Shown here: positions 25,701 to 38,132 of the stretch, piece by piece | Layout of the letters: every line of letters begins with the position of its first letter | Position numbering within the stretch: the first letter of the stretch is position 1 | Source: Penicillium oxalicum | Taxonomy: Eukaryota > Ascomycota > Eurotiomycetes > Eurotiales > Aspergillaceae | Direction: 5' to 3' | NCBI RefSeq assembly: GCF_001723175.1 | Contig: NC_064651.1 | Coordinates: forward strand, 2,914,001 to 2,978,000 | DNA: 64,000 nt | Notes under the pieces: model-generated | What the model saw: the letters and a program-made list of their open reading frames with translations, nothing else | Databases searched by the model: none | Told to the model about the DNA's origin: nothing | Position numbers and translations under genes: made by a program

Positions 25701-26574
25701 GAGGGGGGGTGAAATATTCTAGTTACAATAGAGATTGTTGAGGAGGAGTCTCTTTCTTTATACTCGTGTTCCAATCGAGCAACTCGTGAAAACCTCGTCC
25801 CACCGCGACCACAGAAATGTACTTTTTTTTCTCGCATCGTCTGACCAGTGACCAACTCCCCAAGTCCACTTCCCAGCACCCCAAAGCCGCCAAACCCGCC
25901 TGGTCCCCCAAAGGGCAACAATCATATTATTATTATTCGTTTAGTCAATTGCTTTACCTCATATTAATTCACTGGCCCTCTCACCCCCGCCTTTCTTCTA
26001 CCCCGTTTACGTTTATCTCAAATTCTCTGACTCTTCCTTTCTCATAATCATCAATTTCATTTATGTCACTCTCTTGCCTCCCTACCGCTCGCACGTCCCC
26101 TCTAACCGCCTAGCCGCGCGTTTGCTGCGTTTGTCTGCCTGGGTGCCTTGTCCAGATTCCTGTCCTCTCGATTGCACGCGGTACTGAACAGTCCGTCACG
26201 CAGCGGGGGGTGAGTTGAGTAAGCGTTCGAGGAAAAGAAAGAGTGTGTGTGTGTGTGAGAGAGAGAGACAGCCAGGCAGCTTGGGCAAAGACAGACATAT
26301 CATTCTTCCAGAGCGCAGTGTGACCCGGTAGGCAACGGAGAGTAGAGAGGTTGCTCTCCAGATCCGGTCACTTTCCTCGTGTCCCATATCATTCCTGAGG
26401 ACCAAGGCTGGTGTGGACATTTTCCAGTTGCGAATGTGTTCCGCCCCGAGCAGGCTCACGCGGTGCTCCTCGATATTCTCTTTCTAAAAAAAAAAGAAAA
26501 AAAAAAGAATCCCACGACCTTTTTCTCTTCTTTTTTTGATAACGAAGTCCACGTCTATCTGAGGGGGGCGAACA
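22753..26574. other. Large intergenic region, no supported gene
   Basis: About 3.8 kb. Open frames (such as 24889-25419 plus) have no recognisable domain and no ATG-plus-splice model. Notable items are a 22-base near-perfect palindrome at 24254-24275 and repeated CTCCTGGCTA units near 23780-23805. The last 800 bases before the bZIP gene are C+T-rich with several poly-T and poly-A runs, consistent with promoter and leader. Confidence 0.45.
24254..24275. repeat. Inverted repeat, 10-base arms with 2-base spacer
   Basis: GCCAGGACGG and CCGTCCTGGC flank GA exactly. It sits in gene-free DNA. Confidence 0.9.
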
Positions 26575-28255
26575 ATGGTCTCTATGGTCGAGACCGGCTC
26601 CCGCTCCGATCGCAATGACGCCGCTATGGAATCGCTCGTCCCCAAATCAGAGCCAGTGCCAGATGGCTCAATCAGTTCGACGTCTCGACTCCAGATGCCG
26701 AAGTCGAACTGTTGACCCAGGACACCACGCAGACACAAAAAAGAAAAGGTGGTCGCAAGCCTGTAAGTCGTGCTGTTTCCTTGACATCACCCTCGACACT
26801 GGAAACCTTTTTCCTTTTTCAGTCCCATCCCGTTATCTCTTACACCGTCGGAGCTCCTGCTCGCTGCACCTTCAATGTGATAATCCGGGGCCCCGCATTC
26901 TTCACCACTTTGATAATCTCCTTATTTCTTTTTATCTTTTTTTTGATGATCCTTTCCTTTGCCCTTCTATATACACAAGAAGAAAGGAGGAATTACCTGT
27001 GGATGCCCTCCTCTTATGGCCTCCGATCCTCCATGTCACCACTTCGTTCCCTGCTCGCATCCTACGAGGCCCATCTTCCCCTTCACAGAGTCTTTTGCCG
27101 TTGATTCAGTGGCTCGGTGGCTCATGGATTTCTAGATATACGCTACCTCGGAGGAGAGAAAACAACGCAATCGACAGGCGCAGGCTGCCTTCCGAGAGCG
27201 TCGTACAGAGTACATCCGTCAATTGGAGACGACCATCAAGCGCAATGAAGAGTCCTTGCAGAGCTTGCAGCAGAGCCATCGCAGTGCAGCCGATGAATGC
27301 TTGATGTTGCGATATAAAAACTCCCTGCTAGAGAGGATCTTGCTCGAAAAGGGTAAGTACTCACTCTGGACTACGCTCCGTTGTTGTATTACTGTCCTGA
27401 CGACGGATGACTGACTGACCCATCCCAACAATCAAACAGGCATTGATGTGCAAGCAGAACTGCGGCTGAAGACGGGAGCTCCCGGCACATCAGCCAAGCC
27501 CAATCCGCTGCCGACTAAATCGGCCATGCCTCGTCCGACGCAAAGGCATCCGACAGGAGTGGCTTCCAAGCCCGAGGGCTATACCATGCCTCAGCGTGAA
27601 AGCACCTATGGGGTTGCATCGCCGCAGTTTCAGCCCACGCCGACATCACACGTCTCCTCGCCCTCGCATGCTAAATCACCGGGCTATGGGTTCCAAGGGG
27701 GAGGCATGTCGCCCGTGGATGTCAATGGCCCGCCAAATGGCCGTCCTCAATTACTTCCTCAGCCTCGAACCTTTGCCAGTCAATCCTCGCCTGGCGGGAT
27801 CAGCATGCCCCAAACCGATCCTCATGAAAAAGCCCGGGGACCTCGCGGTGCGCGAGTCGCGGCAAACTACTATCCATCTCCTTTCCAAAAACACTACGAT
27901 CAATTGGGTGAGTAACATGTGCATCAAACCGGGCCCTTCCAGATTCAAACGAGAGCCGCACTGACCACAGCCAGAACAAGAATACGACGCCCAAGCCGAC
28001 CTAGTGGATGAAGATCACGAAGGGCCCGTGAACGCCCCGTATGTCCCGGGCTTTACACCCCAGTCAGTCACATCGGGCTCCCACAACATGACAGGGTACA
28101 ATCCACCCGCGGAAGGAACGCACGGGGACTACGGCAATGCAAATCAGCTCATGGCTCAATATGAACCAATGTTGGACGCTGACCCCTTTGGGCTAAGCGC
28201 TAGCATGCATTTCCCCACGCCTTTCAATTACGAACAAAATAATTCCCGCCCGTGA
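26575..28255 (+). CDS. bZIP transcription factor (apparent frameshift in N-terminus)
   Basis: Nuclear DNA-binding factor. The exons are 26575-26762, 27136-27352, 27440-27907 and 27975-28255. The splices join KRKGGRKP to IYATSEERK and EKG to IDVQAELRLK without loss of frame. The basic region RKQRNRQAQAAFRERR contains the N-x2-[AQ]-x3-F-R-x-R bZIP contacts and is followed by a leucine zipper with QLETT, ESLQSLQ and NSLLERILLEKG. The remainder is Pro/Gln/Ser-rich. In exon 1 the ATG frame (MVSMVETGSRSDRN) and the frame that enters the zipper (FDVSTPDAEVELLTQD) differ by one base near 26640-26700, and no GT-AG pair can bridge them. The frame of the zipper has no ATG after its stop at 26616. Confidence 0.85.
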
Positions 28256-29047
28256 AGAGGAGAGAATGGATTCGAGCATCAGCAGGATGTGAAAGAATGA
28301 GACTTCTTCAGGATGGAAGTATTCCTTCCTAGAAAACCCCATGATCCATGTCTCTCGTGGCCTCGAGAGTCCTCATCTCTCTAATTCCCGCTTCTAAGCA
28401 TCTTTCCTCCAGACGGGGAAAATAAAAGAAAAACAAAAGTCATTTGCGCATGGCCCGGCGTTGTTGGAATGAACTCATATCAAGGAATATTCAATGACCG
28501 TCCCGACTGACGTTTGGACAAATTGAGACTTTGACTGAAATTCTCTACATGTTCTTTACCCAATTAGGGGCTAGGCCGTAACGTAGTTCATGGTCCCCAG
28601 TTTCAGACACTTTCGGGATTGGCGACGGTCGTACACGCTTCGTTCGAGTATCCGGAAAGTGATCCCTGACAAACGACACACCACGGGAAAATTGACCACC
28701 AATGCCAGACTCGAACAAATGCCTGGAGCTTACTACATCAATCGCTTTGCCTCGTCCTTCCGGAATCGAATGTATGATGCTGAAAGCTCCGCCAGTGACG
28801 CCATGATACCCTAAGCCCTAGCCTGATTCGCTTAGTAAATGACGCCTAACCGGATTCGGGCTACACCACAAACCTCCCCTTCTTGCTTCGAGCATCCGGT
28901 ACTCGGTACGATCACCCGCTTCAACATCATCCCATTGCATTCTAAAGGCCGGATCTGTTGAGGTTCTGCCTTGTGAGCTCCCCTCACCTTTCTTACACAA
29001 AGTCGAGCGCCTTCCCGCCCGGAAGGACTCACAGAACACCAGGCGTC
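28256..29047. other. Intergenic
   Basis: About 790 bases of 3' flank and promoter. A 74-residue frame at 28590-28814 has no support. Confidence 0.5.
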
Positions 29048-30560
29048 ATGGCGGACGTCCGGTCCAAGGTACGCTGAGAATCGACGAAGCAGCTCTCACC
29101 TTTGTTCGCAAAGGCGTCGTGGGAACGCTCGCCACGAGCATCAATTTGAGCTAGTGGAGGTCGTGGCTAACCTGTGACATCGCAATCGTTTTTTTTCGGA
29201 TCAACAGAACCTCTACGAGCTTCTTGGTAAATCAGCCCTCCCACTATTTCTTCTCAATGTGATTTCCTGGGATTTCGTCAGCTTTGTCTGGGAGAAGCGC
29301 CCGTCCTTCCAACATAGAGAATTCGCTGCAATCTCGCGGGCAATCGCCGCGCTACCACTTGCATCTTCATCAGAATTCATATACTGATATTCAGCTTCCT
29401 TTTTCAAGGCAATGACCCTGAGCTCGACCCCAACAGGCCCCCTGCGCCTCCCGCGAAGGCTGTCGACCGTCCCGCTCCCCGTATCGGCAAGCGTGATGCT
29501 CCCAAGGAGGCTCCCGCCTCTCAGCCCCGCGAGAACACTGGCCGCCGTGGTGGCCGTGTGACCGCCGGTAACGACGCCGGTATGTGCAATGTTCTGGCTG
29601 GGATGTGAACGGAATCATTTATCAATGGCTACGCAATCGTCCCATTTTCGCCATCGAGGCTGACTCGGACGATTTCCAGCTTTCCGTGACCGCAACGCCG
29701 GCCGCAGCAACAACCGCCAGAAGCCCACCGACGAGGCCGAGCAACCCTCCCGCCCTCGCGGCGGCAACCGTGGCCGTGGTGACCGCCAGTCCCGCACTGG
29801 TCAGACGTAAGCGATTCCCTGATATCCGGAATTGGGACCTTGATGAGATGCCATTTAAAGCAACATCAGTTGCTTCAATTCACCCTCACGCAAATAGCCA
29901 CGGCCCCTTGAAAGACGAAAACCCCCGACTAACAATTCATTTTCCCCCACCAGTGACACCCGCAAGCAGGTCCAGCAGGGCTGGGGCGGTGAGTCTGGCG
30001 AGAAGGCTTGGGACGACGAGCGCGTTGCCGAGAACATCGCCAAGGCTGACGAGGCCGAGCCTCAGACCCCCGCTGAGGAGGTCGAGGAGGCCGACAAGGC
30101 CAAGTCTTTCGCCGACTACCTCGCTGAGAAGGCTGCCCGTGACAGCCTTGCTGCCAAGCCTGTCCGTGCCGCCAACGAGGGCACCAAGGAGGACAAGAAG
30201 TGGGCTACCGCTAAGGAGCTGAAGCACCAGGAGGAGGAGGCCTACATTGCCGGTACCTCCGAGAAGAGCAAGCGCGAGAAGCAGCGCAAGGAGAAGACCT
30301 ACGTCGACGTTGACATGCGCTTCGTTGAGCAGCCCCGCCCCGCTCCCTCCGGCGCTCGTGGTGGCCGCGGTGGCCGTGGTGGTGACCGTGCTCCTCGCGG
30401 TGACCGTCCCGCCCGCGGTGGTGACCGCGCTCCCCGCGGTGCTGCCCGTGGTGGCGCTCCCTCCAGCGCTCCCCGCGGCGGTCGTGGTGGTGCCCGTGCC
30501 CCCGCTGCTGCTGGCCCTACCGTCGATGAGAAGAACTTCCCCAGCCTGGGCGGCAACTAA
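29048..30560 (+). CDS. Stm1/HABP4-PAI-RBP1-like ribosome and mRNA-binding protein
   Basis: Three hundred and fourteen residues from five exons: 29048-29068, 29208-29226, 29409-29579, 29680-29806 and 29954-30560. All junctions are GT-AG and keep frame; the first two exons are only 21 and 19 bases. The N-terminus MADVRSKNLYELLGNDPELD is the Stm1_N signature. Basic RG-rich blocks follow, then the helical conserved core (GWGGESGEKAWDDERVAENI, SFADYLAEKAA) and a C-terminal RGG region ending VDEKNFPSLGGN. Stm1 and SERBP1 proteins clamp idle 80S ribosomes and affect mRNA turnover and preservation under starvation. Codon use is strongly biased to C-ending codons in the last exon, as expected for an abundant protein. 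Confidence 0.9.
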
Positions 30561-32096
30561 ACAGACCATATGAAAGCTGTTGGCTCCAGCGCTGTTGACG
30601 CGATGCTTTGAACTTTCCAAATGTCAAACACATCTCGATCTTCACGCAGTTTGGCCTTTCCCTGCTTCGTGTCTCTCTTCCATGTTCCTCTCCCACGCCG
30701 TTTACTCTCTGTCTTCCCATTCTGGCCCGCTTCTCTCTCGCCCCCTCTCTAACCTCCCCCTCTGTCTCTTCCTCTCCTACCTCTTCCTGGACGTGACTTC
30801 CGCAATCCTTCGCCGGAGGAGTTGTTATTCTATGTTTGTTTCTAGTCGTCTATGGGGAAATCTCTTAAAAACTCGTGCAATGGCAAATAAACGGTGTGAC
30901 GAATTGATCTGATGTCAAATCTTCCTTCTCCCCCCCTTTTACATTTTTTCTTTGCTCGAGTGTCTCGACACCTTATGTGGGTTGTCTTTGAATGTTTCGT
31001 TTCCTCCGAAACGACCGGGTTTTCTTGTTTTTTTTTTGGAATTGGATGACAGACGACAAATGTGGGTGAAACCGGCGTGCGTGTGTGGGGGAAAAGGAGA
31101 GGGCACGAAAGACTTTTATTCATCGCGGGAATTGCGCTCAAAAAATCAAAAATTTCCTTCTAGTTACTGTATCAGTCCCGGAGTCTGTCGACAGCCTTGG
31201 TCTCCTGGATTCTTGTTTCACCCCGCCTTCGGTGGTTCTGTAGATTTGCCCACGATATTTATAGCTTCTTTCAGCTGCATATGAAAGGGCTGGGGCTGTG
31301 AATTTTCAATATCTAGCTACATCTCGGTATCCAAAGTTAGGTAGGTAGATGGGTTGTCAATGGAATACCGCTGAGAAGGATGATCCTGAGTATATATAAT
31401 TCGGGAGGACTCATCAGATCCTGTATATTCCGTGCTATTCTACTGCCTCTTCACAATTGGTGCCCCTGGATCGGAGGTACCTAGAACCGACAACTCTATA
31501 TAGCAAACACAAATACATATCTTGCCTCGAGCGATAGGACATGGACCGGTATATGTGACGTAACACGAATCTACATTTACAAACTGTGTTTGTGGTTCTA
31601 TCTGAACATTCCCTATCCAACTAGTGTCTTAATTGTAGTAGTGAAGGGGGGGTTGGTGGTGGTTCGAAATGGATGGTGAACGTAACCTTATAATGTACAT
31701 GGTTGGACGATAATCTGAAATCTCTTCTTGAATTAGAAAGATGACTCGGATTGTTCTTCAAGGAAGCAAGTTATGTATTGTCGAGTCAGTGAAGCAAAAA
31801 GAAAATCGGACTCCCTATCCCAAAATCTATCAAGTGTTGCCGGAAATCGGTTTCTGTCCCAGTAAAGCACGCCTGAATCACAGGCAAGAATCACGTACAG
31901 ATATAGAGGACCGTGCATCTACCGACCTAGAGAATTACCATTTTGCTAGAGACTTGGGGAGTTTGAGATTGGCGTGGGTTTTCTTCAATTCCTCGCAAGA
32001 GAGCCGCGATATGACGGGATACATGAAAAGTGCCTACCTCGTCAACGCTCTACTCGGGAGCATCGGCTCGCCAGCTCGGCTCGGGCTGTCTCCAAC
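30561..32096. other. Convergent 3' flanks
   Basis: About 1.5 kb. The first 400 bases are pyrimidine-rich, probably the long 3' UTR of the Stm1-like gene. No further gene recognised. Confidence 0.5.
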
Positions 32097-34937
32097 CTAA
32101 AGCTCATCGTCGCCGTGGTGCAATTTCCATGGACGATGGAACTCATCCGCAGCGGCCTTGGCCACTGCAGACCAACTCTGCAATGTCTCCTCGTCGACAT
32201 CATCTAAAAAGGACAATCCCTCCATGGCTCGTCCACCACATGCGCGCCCCAGTGCCAAAAACGCAAAATGTCCCCCAATCACGGGTCTAGCGAAGAAATG
32301 GGGCCCGGGAAAGTTCCCGTCTCCCTCGGTGTTGTGCAAATCGGTAAAAGGTCGATCAGTGACCGTCTCGTTGACCCAGCGTGCCACCGATTCAAGAATT
32401 TCGGAGCGCACGGGTTTGGACGCGACGGCCATGGAGAAGAATTCCCAGTCCGTCTTGGTGTACAGATGGCGACTGTCGAGAGGAAGACCGTACTTTTGAC
32501 GCACGTAATGGTACCAGACTGACTGCTTTTGGTAGATGTGACGGGGGACAAACCCTGGGGCTCTGGGCTTGCTCTTTGACTCGGATACGGATGATGACGA
32601 CAATGATGACTCGGTATTCTCGAGGTGGAAGCACAACTGTGCGTCACCGTAAAGGTTGTAGATGGTCGTCCAAGATCCGTACCAGTCATATGCGAGTTTA
32701 GCATGGGAGCCGTCACGGGACATTCCGAATTCTTCCCATTTGGCGATGTAATCCTCGGCAATTTTCTAAGATTGAAAGGGTGAGCAACCGGTGAGATCGG
32801 GTTTTGTTTTTTTATAGGGGCGAGGATGACATGTTTTCGTACCTTGTAGTAGGAAGCATCGGTGTCATTACCAACCAGCTCAGATAGCTTGCTCATGGCC
32901 TTGATGCCGACGATTCCCTTCAACGCTAGATTGGTCTGCAGCGCTAACCACCCGGCAAAGTCGTCCGTGGATACTAAATAAGTATAAAAATGGTTGGTTA
33001 CCGCGTTTTTTATTCTGCATGTTTGGGAAGGGGGAGCAAAAAAAAAATACTCACGCTGGTTCGCAGGCTCCAAGGAGAACTCGACAAGGTAGCCAGTCCA
33101 TTGTTTCCAGAGTCTGTAGCTTCGCTCTACCCACTTCTTTGCCAGCTTCGTGCCTTCAATGCCTCCACCCCACCTGCTGTCTTGATAACCAATCCCTGAC
33201 ATTACTTGCAGATCATCGAGGGGGAACAAGCTCGAGTCTGCCGTAATCATTGAGGATCTTGGCGTTCCCAGAGCCGACCAAAGGGAAGCAGCCTCGGAGC
33301 TTTCGCCATACTGGAGTGAATTGGCCACAGCCAGGCCCATGATCAGAATGTTTCCGCATTCCTCCACGGGCATATACTCGTCATTACCGTCCGCGTGGCC
33401 GGTGGCGTTGGGGAAGTGAGTGCCCAGATCATGCATGGCATAGGTATTCGGGTATTGGCCACTGAGCATATGCTCAATCAGGGGCTCCAGAAGATATGCC
33501 AACCAACGAGGGTTGGTGTACAGGAAGAACGGGAAAGCCGGGAAAATCACATCAATGGTTTGGAAGTTACCGTTGGACGAAATCTCCTTCAGGAATAGGA
33601 TTGGGTTATCTGGGGTCCCCGAGAATTGAGTGGCTCCCATCACTTGTCGTGCACTCAGCGCAACGATGTCGACATAATCATCCGCCCCCGACAGATATGC
33701 ATCCTTGGCCAGTTGGGCTGAGTAGTTGGAGGCTAGAGCGCTTGCTGCCGTGTAGTCATGGTAATGCCAGTACAGTAGTTGCTCGGCAGTTTGATAATAG
33801 GATTTCCACAACGGCCGCATCATCGTCAGACCGCGCGCCGCAGCAAACTGAACGACGGGAATCTGAATGAGTGCGACTGTGAAGGTGACCGTGTGGGATC
33901 TCGAGGCCGATTTCCCGAACTTGAATGAATGAGAGAATGCAAAAACAGGCGTACGATCGCCAATGGGTCGGAATTGATCATCATTGGAGTTGCTCAAGGA
34001 TCCCGTTTTCGCAAAGTGACGCCTCACGTCGCCGGCCTCGCCAGACATGTGTCGGGCATTCTGCACAGAATCACAGTCTATCAGCATGAACTACTCCTTC
34101 TCCTCTCATTTTCTGCAATAAGAAGAATGCTACCACTCACCTCAGGCCCACTAAAATGGAGGGTTCCCCACTCGGCTCGATCCCGAATTTCGGACAAGTC
34201 AAGCTCGGATTCGCGACGGATTCGCCATGTTTGCAAACCTGGAGTTGGGATCGGTTCTCCCTCCTTATCTTTGGTCACCTCGGCTGGACGACTGTCCCAG
34301 TCCCAGCGCAGTCGACTGGTTCCATCCCCACTCACCCATCTGCCATCAACATCCATATAGACATTCACATCGAGACCCCCTTGCACGTCGATGGTGACAT
34401 AGGACGCCGGGATCGACTGTCGCAGCGTGGAGGTCGGCGTGATAGGAGAGAGAAAGGAAATTGTGATCTCAAGCGGCTTCGCAGCATCGGCCTCGATTCG
34501 ATACGTCAAGTTGGTTGTGGAGGCGTCGTAGTTGTGACCCAGGTAAGTGGGAAAGCGCACATTGTATCTACAATTTGAACCTCCATTTTAGTTTCGTGTT
34601 GAGAGTGCTTTGCAGCGATGAGATTCTTCTTCCTCTTCGTCCACACGGAGCATCAGTATTCATACCCAGCATCTGAGGTCAAAAAGTCCTGCGGCTTCCC
34701 GACCAGCGGGTACACCGTTTCCTGGCTCGGCACATGGGCCATCAGGGCAAGACCAAGCTCCTCGCCGGTATAGAACATGGGCCATTTGGCCCATGGTGGC
34801 TCTCGTGCATCACCTAACCAGGTGCTCAAATACGGATTACGCACGATCAAGGGTAGCACAGGCGGCGTCAGGGTCGAAGCAGTGCTCACAACGGCCTGGC
34901 CGATTACCGCAGCCACGACAGCCAGGGATAGCTGCAT
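32097..34937 (-). CDS. Secreted glutaminase A-like protein (GtaA type)
   Basis: Extracellular hydrolase predicted to release ammonia from glutamine. Five exons: 34937-34666, 34567-34141, 34060-33055, 32973-32843 and 32765-32097, with four GT-AG introns of 77-98 bases, give 834 residues. A signal peptide (MQLSLAVVAAVIGQAVVSTA) opens the protein. The body follows the DUF5127, DUF4965, DUF1793 order of fungal glutaminases. Landmarks include PPVLPLIVRNPYLSTWLG, the WHYHDYTAASALASNYS region, DVIFPAFPFFLYTNPRWLAY and AYDWYGSWTTIYNLYGDAQL. Family members are about 690-830 residues. A 12-base C run lies a few bases before the start codon in the leader. The catalytic residues of this fold are not known to me. 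Confidence 0.87.
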
Positions 34938-34943
34938 GATGAC

Positions 34944-34955
34944 GGGGGGGGGGGG
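34944..34955. repeat. 12-base G/C homopolymer just upstream of the glutaminase start
   Basis: Twelve G on the plus strand, which is twelve C in the mRNA leader six bases before the ATG. Confidence 0.9.
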
Positions 34956-36989
34956 CAAGTAGAGCGAGATTTCACGTCCAACCAGCAAGTCTGGGCCGTG
35001 TTACCAGAGACCCTGGATGTGTAACAAGCAATGGAGAGATCGAAACAGAGAAGTTACAGAGAAGAGGTAAAAGGAAAGGAAAATTACAGCTGTTGAGACG
35101 ATCTGAAGGTGGCAGCTCGGAATGCGGGGAAACTGGGGATCTCTTCGTCAGCAAGAAGCACCGATCCAGTTCTGGAGTCGGCGCCAGGATCTTCAACCTT
35201 GAACGCGTGCGTGATTGGCAAGCAGGCCGAGTCCAGCCTTGGGAGTTTCTTGGTGATTGCGGAGTCTCCCTTCAGTCGACCTCGAGGCCGTCAACATGGA
35301 CGCTTTCACTGAAATGGATGATGTCATCCGTGCGGGGGGGTGAAGATTTCCACCAACAGACCAGCCGAGTCGAGACGATCTTTTCTTTGGGATTGAAGAT
35401 GACAATATTTAAATGTTGATCATCCAGGAACCTGCCACTCGGTTGGATCAAAGGACGGGGGACATGATAATCCGTACCCGGCCGGTCCGAAAGGGTTCAG
35501 ATATGCACACTGTATCTCCATCTGGTCGTGAGGACAAATGATAGACTATACATATCCCAGTTGGTCTGAAGCGGAGGTACTATTCTCTGTCCGTCTGGTA
35601 TGTTGTGTATCTACCTGCCGAATATACATATCTCTGCGTGATTTGAGAAAGTACCCGAATTCGGATGAAGAGGGCCAAGAAGCTTTAGAAAGGTTGTCTT
35701 CAGACTAATGTGAATGGAAACGAAATTTGTCCGAGTGCATGGTAAACTATGACTACTTGTAGCTCCGTAGGTACTCCTTTCTCTAGTAGTAAGCTCCGCT
35801 ATTCTTGGGCTCGTCCAAATATCCCAGTTTTAATGCGTGCCGAAAGATGATCAAAAAGCAACCTCCATTAAGCCATCTGCGCTGAAAATAAAGGCATCAA
35901 GAAACTGGGAGGAAAAAGGAAAAAAATGACAAAACAGAATTTGGTCTGGTTGGTGTTGATAGCATCGTTGTGAGCCTTTACACGCCAGTTCTTATTCAGA
36001 ACCTGATTTCCTCTGCAGAAGAAATCCAACACTGAGCATATCTCAAGTCCGAGTGTCGAGCCACCAAGTCAAAGAAGTCTCATCGCGACTGATCAAAGTT
36101 GTCCACATATCGGCGTCCATCGTTTCAGAGGTCGGGCCAGTAGTGTCGAGTTGATACCATTCTGAAGGTTTTTTTTTTCTGGTCCTGAGTGAGCAGGAGA
36201 CAGTCACTGAAGAGCACGACTCTTCGACGAAATCCATAGGTAACTATCGTCTACTCACTTGGAAAATGGGTGAATGGGTGGAGACGTGAACGCGTGCTCA
36301 ACACGACCAAGTGGACCTCCAGCCCCCAAGTGTCCGTGCTGCTATACGGAGCCACCAGTACGACTTCACTGATGTCTGTGGACCCGAAAGCGCTCTAGTA
36401 CGACAGTAGGATGTATGGACCGATGGACCGATGGACCCTATGCGTATGGAGCCTGGAGGCCATGGACGAACCTGACTGGCAGTACATCATTACCTATGGG
36501 AAACATTAAGAAACATTTAAGGTACCCGTATCCGCCTGTACTGGCGTCCTTCCCACTTGGGTATTGATCGAGCTCGGACTCTATACGCGATTGACGCGAC
36601 CGTCTCTTACCAAGAGCTTTGGAGAAAAATAAAACATCGTGACTTTCGTGACCCGAGTATCAGTCTCTCTCCCCTTTCCTCTCTCTCTCTCTCTCGAACC
36701 TTTTCCAACCTTTTCAAACCTTTTCTCACCAGTCTCGCCTCTCCCTTGCACCGGTCACGCTCAAAGAATCCCAGTCGCGGTGTACAGCACGTGTGATCAT
36801 CTGGACACCACCGCGCGCTCCCCTCAGTGCCTCCAGCCCGCTTCTTCCCCGCGCGGATCTTTTTCCTCCGCTTCTCTCGCGACTTTCTCCAACACGTCTC
36901 GGGCGCGTGCTTTTTGAGGGAGTTTTTCTTTTTGGTACAGTCGTCACATCCTGATTCACATCATCCACACGATCAGGAATCCTCTAGAA
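34956..36989. other. Divergent intergenic region
   Basis: About 2 kb between the glutaminase and the Whi5/Nrm1-like gene. It has a short tandem repeat of GATGGACC units near 36415-36437. A CT-rich leader begins near 36660. No gene was recognised. Confidence 0.5.
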
Positions 36990-38132
36990 ATGCAATCTGT
37001 CACCATGCAATTCAGTCCCGTCAAGGAGGGCCGTCGTATCCTCGGCGATAGAGACTCCAACGCGTGCCTGTCCCCCGCCCACCACAGCAAATCGGCCCTC
37101 ACAGGCTTCAGCACCCCCGTCAAACGAACCCTTTTTACCAACACATCACCCAAAAAATTGCTACCCTCGCCGATCTTTGCCGGCCAAAAGCGATCGAGGG
37201 AGCAATTGGACCAGGGCGAAGGTCACGCGCCATGTGAGCGTCGCGTGGAAGGCCCTGCTTCCACACCCAAGAATGAGAGCCCACGGGTAAGTAGTGCTCC
37301 GCTGAATGATGAACCACAAGATACCCCCTCCCTATTGAGTCAGGAGCAGACTTGGCTGACGACTCGTCTCGTTTATCAGCCGGACGTGGAATCCAACACA
37401 GTCGGACTCACCTCACAACCAATACGCGACGAGTCCCAGGAAAGCAATGTCTCGACAACATCTCGCAGTGAATCACCGAAAGCGGATCTAGAGACGAGGT
37501 CGATTCCCGAGGATCCTGACGCGCGGAAGATCTTCATTCAACAGGTATGCAGGACTCCGTCCAGGTCCACCGCCGACCTATTGAAACGCATCTCCCACTA
37601 ACAGGCTGCCCCGTCCACGTTCCAGAAAGCGGCTCTCCTCCGAATTAAACTCCAATCTGCCATGCGCAACGCCACGGAGAATCAAATTGACCGACGTGTC
37701 TCGGACTTGGAAGAGCACAGCCGCAAAGTTCCTAGAATCTCCCTCTCCACCCTACCATCCTCGTCGCCAGCCACCGTATTCCGCTCTACATTCACACCTT
37801 CTCAATTGAGAACACCACGCATCGGTGCCGACCCACGGGGTCACCCGAGCTCTACACCCTGCCAACAAACGCCAGACCTCCCTCAACCACCCTCCTCGGT
37901 CATACAGAAACCGGAGCATGCCAAGCAGGGTGACCGGACACCGCCCCGTGGCCTGGGGTCACCCATGCAGCTCAGCAGCCCCCCAGCGACGGTCATGCGC
38001 TATACAAGGACGCGGGAGACTGCAGACCCAGGGAACGCGGAAGAAGGCACGGCGTGTCCTGACCCGCCTTCCCCGTCCCAGCGAGGGGATGCGGTCGATG
38101 GATTGCTGAAGTTGATGAGCACCTCGGATTGA
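36990..38132 (+). CDS. Whi5/Nrm1-like G1/S transcriptional repressor (candidate)
   Basis: Exons 36990-37544 and 37605-38132, joined by a 60-base GTATGC-CAG intron in phase 0, give 360 residues. The protein is mostly disordered and rich in Ser-Pro and Thr-Pro sites (FSPVKEG, FSTPVKR, NTSPKKLLPSP), the targets of cyclin-dependent kinase. A single helical block just after the splice, FQKAALLRIKLQSAMRNATE, resembles the GTB motif by which Whi5 and Nrm1 bind the SBF/MBF transcription complexes. The N-terminal ILGDRDSN stretch also recurs in fungal members. Together these suggest a repressor of the G1/S programme, but only one short motif supports the family and a different CDK substrate is possible. 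Confidence 0.55.
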
